The translations under genes and the position numbers were made by a program. This document shows, one piece after another, positions 15,218-20,106 of a DNA stretch of 20,106 bases. The stretch comes from Nitrospinaceae bacterium UBA3496 (GTDB lineage Bacteria; UBA8248), in the NCBI GenBank assembly GCA_002377645.1, contig DFQF01000066.1, positions 1 to 20,106 of the forward strand, read 5' to 3'. Under the pieces are notes generated by a model that was not told the origin of the DNA, did no database searches, and saw only the letters and a program-made list of their open reading frames with translations. Every line of letters starts with the position of its first letter. Within the stretch, counting starts at the first letter, position 1.

Positions 15218-17482
15218 CTAGTTCTTCTCCCAACCTTTTCTGAATGTTGGAGTCCTTTCACCTTCGATTACGCCAAGTAAATTGAATCCGACAAAAACTT
15301 CAGTTTTATCGCTAAGATCGCTGACCGTTATTATTGTATCCCAGCAACATGACTTGCGCCTTAGAATGAATTTTTTCTCAAGAACTTTCTTGTCTGAACG
15401 GTTTACCCTCGTTATGAGTTCAAAAAACCAATTTTTTAAGAATGAAAATCCTCCTGAAAGATTAAAATGACTCTCTCCAGTACTTACGGGTTTAATATTC
15501 CTATGTCTTTTCCATGTCCTATCTAAATATAAATATCCATTTCTTCCGATAGAATACCTAATCGCTGTAGAGTATTTATTGATTTCTTTTTCGTACGGCG
15601 CGTAAGTGGCTTTTTGAATTAAGCTGAGTTTCTTGATGATGGAAGATTTAGCCTCTATATCTATATCTCCTGCAGGACGTCTAGAATCCGTATCAAGTTT
15701 CTGGTCTCTTCTTTTTTCGTCGATATTATATAGTTGAGAGATAGAGAGTTTTAGTAGTTCTCTTGTTTCTAATCCTTGTTCAGTTTTGTATTTTGTGAGA
15801 ATTCTGTTTGTTAATGTGTAATCAATTGTATTTTTGTCTCCAAGAGAGTCAATAGAATCTAGTTCTAAAATTAGCTGTCTGTCTCTAGCATCCATCGAAG
15901 GAGAGTATTTGTAATTGCTCTCCAATTCTATAGTATGTTTGAATTTTCTCATTTTCCCTATATTAGCACCAAATACTCTGCTGAATTTCGGTCCCTTTAG
16001 GTGAAATTCGCTGAACCACATTTCTCTTGAAATGGAGGAAGAAAGCTGTTGTTCTTTTGTTGGACTTCCTCCAATGCTAGAGTCGAGTTTTCGTTGAGTC
16101 CAGAATGTTTCATGAAATCCAAATTCAGATGTAAGAGTAAGAGAAGGAAGGAGTTTAGTTGGAATAGATAGACTAGGTTTTAAGTGTATTCTTTCAAAAG
16201 AAATTGTAGATGGAGAGTCTACTCTTCTAAGTTTGTGGAATGATGATTTTAGGTTCATATATAAATCATTAGAACCTAGTTTCCAATTATCAATTTCAAC
16301 ACTTACTTCTGGAGCAACATCATAAACATCACCATCATTTTCGTTAATGCCCCTTGTCCTGCTACTTCGAAGCTTTAGTCTACCGGGGAGGTCGATAAAT
16401 TCTCTACGAAAATCGATATGTGACTTTGTACTCTGCCTAGTTCTGTCATGTAAATTTGTATCAAGAGACCTATCTATATAAGGTCTGCCGGCTTCTTCAA
16501 TTTTTGCGTCTATCTCTGCTCTATACTCTGGCAAATAGGTATTGTATTTTCCTTTTAAATCCCAAAACTGTTTGGTTGGTTTATTTTTTTTGGGAGGAGA
16601 TTTTGCATAAATAGAATTTCCTTGTATTTCACCATAAGTTACTTCATTAGATTTAAATCTATATTCACCTTTCCAACGAAATCCTCTTTTTGACATATAG
16701 TCAAGACCGAAAGTAGCATCAGAAGAACGATTTATTGCCCAGAAATAATCTGCGACTATTTGATTCCCGTTTTTCTTTCCTAATCCTATTTTGGGAGGAA
16801 GAAACCCTGAGGCTCTTTTTTGTTTTATTGGTACTATCGCCCATGGCGATCCTATTATGGGAATCCCAGAAACTTCTAGTCTGGGATTCTTCAGTTCAGC
16901 ATAACCACCAATCCTGAAATTGGTTTTTTTTGATTTTAAAGCCCAATCAGGGTTATCACCTTTACAGGAAGTAAATGAACCATTAATCACTTCGTAATGA
17001 TCGTAAGATAGTCTTCTGATTACATTTGCTTTTACATAATAGGTAGCTGCAATATAGCCATGTGCAGAGAAGATGGTTAATTTTTCACTATCTAAATTAA
17101 ATTCAGCACGACTGCCTAAAATTCTGTCGTTTTTGGTTTGAAAAACAACGTTTCCAGTTGCAACTCCATCATGGGTTATGGTTTGAACTTCTATATGATC
17201 TGCTTGCAAACGGTGACCTAAAAATCTTATGTCGGCAAAACCTTTACCAACTACCCTTTGACGTATTTTATCGTTTATAATTTTATCAGCGGATATAGCA
17301 GTCGCAGAATTTGAATTTTTTAGAAATGCTAAAGAATAGTCTTTTTCTGGCAATTCTTTTTGATATGGACTTTGAATTTGATCTGATATATTTGAGAGTG
17401 AACTAGCAAAAACATGAATTGTTGATAACGTGCAGGTTATAGTCAATGAAATTATAAAAGAGGAAAATATTATTCGGTTCAT
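15218..17482 (-). CDS. lptD: LPS-assembly protein LptD
   Basis: The outer-membrane beta-barrel that, with the lipoprotein LptE, inserts LPS into the outer leaflet. A signal peptide covers about 1-27 ([10 protein letters not shown], cut near V-F-A-S). The periplasmic OstA/LptA-like beta-jellyroll is at about 60-165 and the barrel from about 200 to the end. Family features are [12 protein letters not shown] (169-180, Cys173), G-I-P-I-I-G-S-P-W near 206-214 and the late Cys pair in RRKSCCWD (712-713). The mature protein has only these three cysteines; the N-terminal Cys of E. coli LptD is absent. The 754 residues are normal. It starts 60 bases after pssA without a strong ribosome binding site. 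A 10-base-arm inverted repeat with a 9-base loop lies at 16861-16889. Confidence 0.95.
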   Translation of the reverse strand: MNRIIFSSFIISLTITCTLSTIHVFASSLSNISDQIQSPYQKELPEKDYSLAFLKNSNSATAISADKIINDKIRQRVVGKGFADIRFLGHRLQADHIEVQTITHDGVATGNVVFQTKNDRILGSRAEFNLDSEKLTIFSAHGYIAATYYVKANVIRRLSYDHYEVINGSFTSCKGDNPDWALKSKKTNFRIGGYAELKNPRLEVSGIPIIGSPWAIVPIKQKRASGFLPPKIGLGKKNGNQIVADYFWAINRSSDATFGLDYMSKRGFRWKGEYRFKSNEVTYGEIQGNSIYAKSPPKKNKPTKQFWDLKGKYNTYLPEYRAEIDAKIEEAGRPYIDRSLDTNLHDRTRQSTKSHIDFRREFIDLPGRLKLRSSRTRGINENDGDVYDVAPEVSVEIDNWKLGSNDLYMNLKSSFHKLRRVDSPSTISFERIHLKPSLSIPTKLLPSLTLTSEFGFHETFWTQRKLDSSIGGSPTKEQQLSSSISREMWFSEFHLKGPKFSRVFGANIGKMRKFKHTIELESNYKYSPSMDARDRQLILELDSIDSLGDKNTIDYTLTNRILTKYKTEQGLETRELLKLSISQLYNIDEKRRDQKLDTDSRRPAGDIDIEAKSSIIKKLSLIQKATYAPYEKEINKYSTAIRYSIGRNGYLYLDRTWKRHRNIKPVSTGESHFNLSGGFSFLKNWFFELITRVNRSDKKVLEKKFILRRKSCCWDTIITVSDLSDKTEVFVGFNLLGVIEGERTPTFRKGWEKN
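16861..16889 (-). repeat. Perfect 10-base inverted repeat inside lptD
   Basis: GAATCCCAGA (16861-16870) and its exact reverse complement TCTGGGATTC (16880-16889) flank a 9-base loop. It encodes the LptD segment [10 protein letters not shown], conserved in the family, so it may be a by-product of the protein sequence. No T-run follows. Confidence 0.6.
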
Positions 17483-17542
17483 CCTACATAGACCATCTTT
17501 CTCTAATTTCTTTAGTTTGGGTTCTAGAAAAATTTAATCTTT

Positions 17543-18388
17543 TCAATTCCAACTTTTCTCGTGTTCTCCTTCCTGATTTTGCTTATAGAGGTCTTCGTTA
17601 GAATTACTTTCCTTCCTATTCTTGAAAATAATCATTACAGGACCAGAAAGACAGAATACACTCATAACTATGAATGCCATGAATTGAGGTGCAGCAGCAG
17701 ACATAAATAAAATTAAGATTACACTTATAGATGCTCTAAATGGATGTTTCAGTCTTCTGTTTAAAATATCTATCTTCTTATATCTTATAGTACTTACCAT
17801 TAGGAAAGAAAGAACGTACGCTATAACTGCAATTGATTCCATTGGCACATATGTTTTGTATGTAGGATTTTCTAGTAGGCATACAAAAGATGCCAAAAGG
17901 CCAGCTGCAGCAGGTACAGGCAATCCTCTGAAGTCTCCATTTGTTTTTCCTGAATCAGCCATAACATTAAATCTTGCTAATCTAAGTGCACCACATGCTG
18001 AAAAAACAAATGCAGCTAGCCATCCAATTCTTCCGAAGGGCGAAAGTGCCCAAATGTAAATCAATAAACTCGGAGCAATTGCGAATGTTACTAAATCGCA
18101 CATGGAATCATACTGAATTCCGAAGGAACTAGTAGTTTTAGTTTTTCTAGCGACAGCTCCATCCATCCCATCAAGTAATATTGCAATAAGAATAGATAAC
18201 GAAGACCAGAAGAAGTCATTATTTATTGCTGCAATTATTGAATAAAAGCCTGCAAAAAGACCGCCCGTAGTTAATAAGTTAGGCAAAAGGTATATGCCTT
18301 TTTTTAATTTATGATTTTTCGAGTTAATTTTTCTTCGTCTTCTTCTTTTTATATTCTTAAGACGAGAAGGAAACTGATTTTGCGACAA
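17543..18388 (-). CDS. pssA: CDP-diacylglycerol--serine O-phosphatidyltransferase (phosphatidylserine synthase)
   Basis: A membrane enzyme that joins CDP-diacylglycerol and serine to give phosphatidylserine, which Psd (encoded just upstream) decarboxylates to phosphatidylethanolamine. Counting from the start chosen here, the CDP-alcohol phosphatidyltransferase signature D73-x2-D76-G-x2-A-R-x8-G-x3-D94-x3-D98 is complete and several hydrophobic helices follow. It is the integral membrane (type II) kind, not the phospholipase D-like E. coli PssA. The N-terminus is very basic, with five consecutive arginines near residue 15-20. I chose the TTG at 18388, with GGAGGAG six bases upstream (18395-18401), giving 281 residues and a 32-base overlap with psd. 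A GTG at 18403 with an AGGAG nine bases upstream adds five residues and is also possible. Confidence 0.9.
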   Translation of the reverse strand: MSQNQFPSRLKNIKRRRRRKINSKNHKLKKGIYLLPNLLTTGGLFAGFYSIIAAINNDFFWSSLSILIAILLDGMDGAVARKTKTTSSFGIQYDSMCDLVTFAIAPSLLIYIWALSPFGRIGWLAAFVFSACGALRLARFNVMADSGKTNGDFRGLPVPAAAGLLASFVCLLENPTYKTYVPMESIAVIAYVLSFLMVSTIRYKKIDILNRRLKHPFRASISVILILFMSAAAPQFMAFIVMSVFCLSGPVMIIFKNRKESNSNEDLYKQNQEGEHEKSWN

Positions 18389-19022
18389 TTGTTTCTCCTC
18401 CACGAACCCTATCTCCTAGGGAAACACACGATTCATAACCCGGAGGGATAATTAAATCAGTCCTAGAACCAAATTGGATAAGACCGAATCTCTCTCCCTT
18501 TTTGATATGGTCACCTATTTTTTTCCAACAAACTATTCTGCGAGCAATAAAGCCGGCAATTTGAATAACTAAGAAATTATCTCCTGAATCCGTTTCTATT
18601 TCAATAGTATTCTTTTCATTAATTTCAGAAGAATCTTTTTTGTAGGCCGCTACAAAATTTCCTTTGGAGTATTTGATTTCTGTTATTTTGCCAGATACGG
18701 GTGAGCGATTTATGTGAACATCTAAGGGTGATAGAAAAATTCCTAAACAAATATTATTGTCTATATCTTTATGAAGATTGATTATTTTTCCATCTGCTGG
18801 TGCAATAATGGATCCTGCTGTTTGAGGAGTTTTTCTTTTTGGGTCTCTAAAAAATGCCCCAATCGCAATTGCTGAAAGAAAAATAAGAATAGAAGGAATA
18901 TATGTGTTTAGAAAAAGAAGTAGTAGCGATATTGACAGAAAAAAAAGTATGTATTTCCATCCCTCACGTGCAATTAAAGGTCTATTTTTATTTGAGGTAT
19001 CTGACATTCTAATTTTTGACAT
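18357..19022 (-). CDS. psd: Phosphatidylserine decarboxylase proenzyme, short type
   Basis: Decarboxylates phosphatidylserine to phosphatidylethanolamine. The proenzyme cleaves itself and the new N-terminal serine becomes the pyruvoyl cofactor. The 221 residues match the short (about 210-230) archaeal/Rhizobium-type Psd. PLIAREGW is at 15-22, a membrane hairpin at about 24-57, F-F-R-D-P-K-R at 57-63, APADGK at 74-79, S-P-L-D-V-H-I-N-R at 98-106 and the self-cleavage site FGSRTD at 184-189 (between Gly185 and Ser186). Two starts are possible: the ATG at 19022, overlapping ilvN by 14 bases, and an ATG at 19007 just after the ilvN stop (TAG-A-ATG). Neither has a good ribosome binding site, so coupling to ilvN translation is likely. 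Confidence 0.93.
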   Translation of the reverse strand: MSKIRMSDTSNKNRPLIAREGWKYILFFLSISLLLLFLNTYIPSILIFLSAIAIGAFFRDPKRKTPQTAGSIIAPADGKIINLHKDIDNNICLGIFLSPLDVHINRSPVSGKITEIKYSKGNFVAAYKKDSSEINEKNTIEIETDSGDNFLVIQIAGFIARRIVCWKKIGDHIKKGERFGLIQFGSRTDLIIPPGYESCVSLGDRVRGGETIVAKSVSFSS

Positions 19023-19557
19023 TTTTCAGGATAATAGAACCTTTTGAAATTGCAGTTTTTCCAGTTCTAGAGATTTCCGAGATTTTGTATGGTTGTAATA
19101 GTTCTATAAGATTGCTTATTTTTTCTTCGTCTCCTGTGGTCTCTAAAATCATTTCACTTGGTGTTATTTGTAAGACTTTACAGTGGAAAATATCTGCAAT
19201 TTGAAGAATTTCACCTCTTGTTTCGTGTGAAGATGACACCTTCATTAGGATCATTTCTCTTTGTATACTTTCACCATACTTCATTTCAGTTACTTTAATG
19301 GTATCAATGAGTTTCCCTAATTGTTTTCGTATTTGTTCTACTATTCTGGAATCCCCAGAGGTGATAATTGTAATTCTTGATACACTGGGATCTTGGGTCG
19401 TTCCAACAGATAGGCTTTCTATATTGTAACCTCTGGCGCTAAACAAGCTTGCAACTTTAGCCAATACACCGAATTTGTTTTCAACTAAAACTGCGATTGT
19501 ATGAGGTGTGTCTAAAGAGTTATTTTCCTCTGGAATTGACATTATTTTACTTTCCAT
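19009..19557 (-). CDS. ilvN: Acetolactate synthase regulatory (small) subunit, long IlvH type
   Basis: The regulatory subunit of acetohydroxyacid synthase, which stimulates the IlvB catalytic subunit and confers valine feedback inhibition. An N-terminal ACT domain covers about 19-93, with VENKFGVLAKVASLFSARG-Y-N-I-E. A C-terminal small-subunit domain covers about 99-175, from REMILMKV to E-I-S-R-T-G-K-T-A-I-S-K-G. The length of 182 is slightly above the usual 160-175, owing to an N-terminal extension. The ATG at 19557 lacks a clear ribosome binding site. An ATG at 19542 with a GGAAAG upstream would remove five residues and is a fair alternative. It lies 16 bases after a second, short small-subunit gene. 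Confidence 0.93.
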   Translation of the reverse strand: MESKIMSIPEENNSLDTPHTIAVLVENKFGVLAKVASLFSARGYNIESLSVGTTQDPSVSRITIITSGDSRIVEQIRKQLGKLIDTIKVTEMKYGESIQREMILMKVSSSHETRGEILQIADIFHCKVLQITPSEMILETTGDEEKISNLIELLQPYKISEISRTGKTAISKGSIILKNVKN

Positions 19558-19573
19558 TATTGGTGATGAATGT

Positions 19574-19855
19574 TCAAGTATTTAATACAGAGACAATAAG
19601 TTCCTTTGTTTGATCTGCGTCGTATGGAATTGTTTCTACAAGTTTAACGTCGTAGAGTTTTCGAAGTTGTTTAGCGATCTGGTTTAATTTATCTTCTTCA
19701 CCCTGACTTATAATAAGTATCTTAGTTATTTTTTGATCTTCTGTTGGTGTAGCAACTATTGTTTCTATATTGTAACTTCGTCTGGTAAATAGACCAGCGA
19801 CATGAGAAAGCACTCCAGGATGATTGTTTACTAGTATAGAAAAAACCTGTCTCAT
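19574..19855 (-). CDS. Short ACT-domain acetolactate synthase small subunit (IlvN/IlvM-like)
   Basis: A 93-residue protein consisting of one ACT domain. It carries the small-subunit pattern VNNHPGVLSHVAGLFTRRS-Y-N-I-E at 9-31 and LRKLYDVKLVETIP at 64-77, and is about the size of E. coli IlvN (96 residues). It has no C-terminal small-subunit domain. It starts two bases after the ilvB stop (TAA-AA-ATG) and ends 16 bases before the long small subunit gene, so all three are probably co-translated. It is clearly related to the N-terminal ACT domain of its neighbour but differs at many positions, so this is an old duplication or separate acquisition, not a recent copy. Whether it binds valine, another ligand, or only IlvB cannot be read from the sequence. 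Confidence 0.88.
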   Translation of the reverse strand: MRQVFSILVNNHPGVLSHVAGLFTRRSYNIETIVATPTEDQKITKILIISQGEEDKLNQIAKQLRKLYDVKLVETIPYDADQTKELIVSVLNT

Positions 19856-19857
19856 TT

Positions 19858-20106
19858 TTAGTTTTCCAATTCAGATTGTTTTAATTGCATTTCACTATTT
19901 GCTGCTCCCGCAGGAACCATTGGCCATACATTTTCGCCTTGATCAACATGAAAATTAATTACGACTGGACCATTGATGCTGGATGCTTCTTCGAGTGAGG
20001 GTAAAACTGCATTCGGAGATTTTACATCCATTCCGTGTACACCATAACCTTCTGCAATTACCTTGAAATCAGGATTCTTAGGGTAATGAGAGTGTGAATA
20101 TCTCTT
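19858..20106 (-). CDS. ilvB: Acetolactate synthase catalytic subunit, C-terminal fragment
   Basis: The last 82 codons of the large subunit, running in from beyond the window edge. Acetohydroxyacid synthase is a thiamine diphosphate/FAD enzyme that condenses pyruvate with pyruvate or 2-oxobutyrate for valine, leucine and isoleucine. The fragment shows the family C-terminus: N-P-D-F-K-V-I-A-E-G-Y-G-V-H-G, then G-P-V-V-I-N-F-H-V-D and E-N-V-W-P-M-V-P-A-G-A. The last strand is usually followed by little else, and here an 18-residue tail ends S-E-L-E-N. The stop TAA is at 19858-19860. Only the end of the thiamine-diphosphate-binding domain is visible, so the catalytic residues cannot be checked. 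Confidence 0.95.
   Translation of the reverse strand, partial: KRYSHSHYPKNPDFKVIAEGYGVHGMDVKSPNAVLPSLEEASSINGPVVINFHVDQGENVWPMVPAGAANSEMQLKQSELEN

Noticed and set aside
15199..15261. 21-residue extension of the UDP-glucuronate decarboxylase-like gene from ATG 15261
   Set aside because: It overlaps the end of lptD, and the Rossmann fold starts directly at the ATG at 15198, which has GAGGG upstream.
1..20106. Search for CRISPR arrays, insertion sequences, tRNA or rRNA genes, riboswitches and attachment sites
   Set aside because: No regularly spaced repeats, transposase-like proteins, tRNA cloverleaf or rRNA segments were seen by eye, and the gaps are too short for a purine riboswitch ahead of the purine block.

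Overview
This window is a stretch of AT-rich core chromosome from a Gram-negative (diderm) bacterium. Every convincing gene lies on the minus strand, so transcription runs from base 20106 towards base 1. The diderm assignment rests on genes for outer-membrane LPS assembly (lptD), inner-core heptose (hldE, hldD) and the BAM lipoprotein (bamD). The cell makes phosphatidylethanolamine (pssA, psd) and phosphatidylglycerol (pgsA, plsY). Separate PurS, PurQ and short PurL subunits, an Fe-S type PurF and the ilvB-ilvN-psd-pssA linkage resemble deltaproteobacteria-like and related lineages. The phylum cannot be fixed from the sequence alone. I see no phage, IS element, tRNA, rRNA or CRISPR.

Layout in the direction of transcription. 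(1) 20106-19009: the 3' end of ilvB and two consecutive ACT-domain small subunits, for branched-chain amino acid synthesis. (2) 19022-17543: psd and pssA, for phosphatidylethanolamine. (3) 17482-11588: lptD, a UDP-glucuronate decarboxylase-like gene, hldE and hldD, an LPS/envelope sugar block. It contains the only long non-coding gap (14071-14244), which carries a candidate promoter. (4) 11575-10784: a WalJ/YycJ-type metallo-beta-lactamase-fold protein. (5) 10764-4039: purB, purC, purS, purQ, purL and purF, a purine block. (6) 3999-1289: mltD and bamD, for cell wall and outer-membrane assembly. (7) 1249-138: pgsA and plsY, for acidic phospholipid and phosphatidic acid synthesis. (8) 102-1: the start of an unidentified membrane protein.

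Spacing is tight. There are 4-base ATGA overlaps at hldE/hldD, purQ/purL and pgsA/plsY, a 1-base TAATG overlap at purL/purF, and gaps mostly below 90 bases. No GC-rich hairpin followed by a T-run was found between genes. The picture is one or a few long polycistronic units in which membrane lipid, LPS, outer-membrane assembly and purine genes travel together.

The gene content is ordinary housekeeping and I found no clear undescribed system. The most striking unexplained signal is a near-perfect inverted repeat with 22-base arms and a 7-base loop inside the hldD coding sequence (11952-12002). Secondary points are a tandem pair of acetolactate synthase small subunits, a Lys-rich BamD tail with three Phe-rich repeats, a UDP-glucuronate decarboxylase within the LPS genes, and several genes whose best start is TTG (pgsA, purB, probably pssA).
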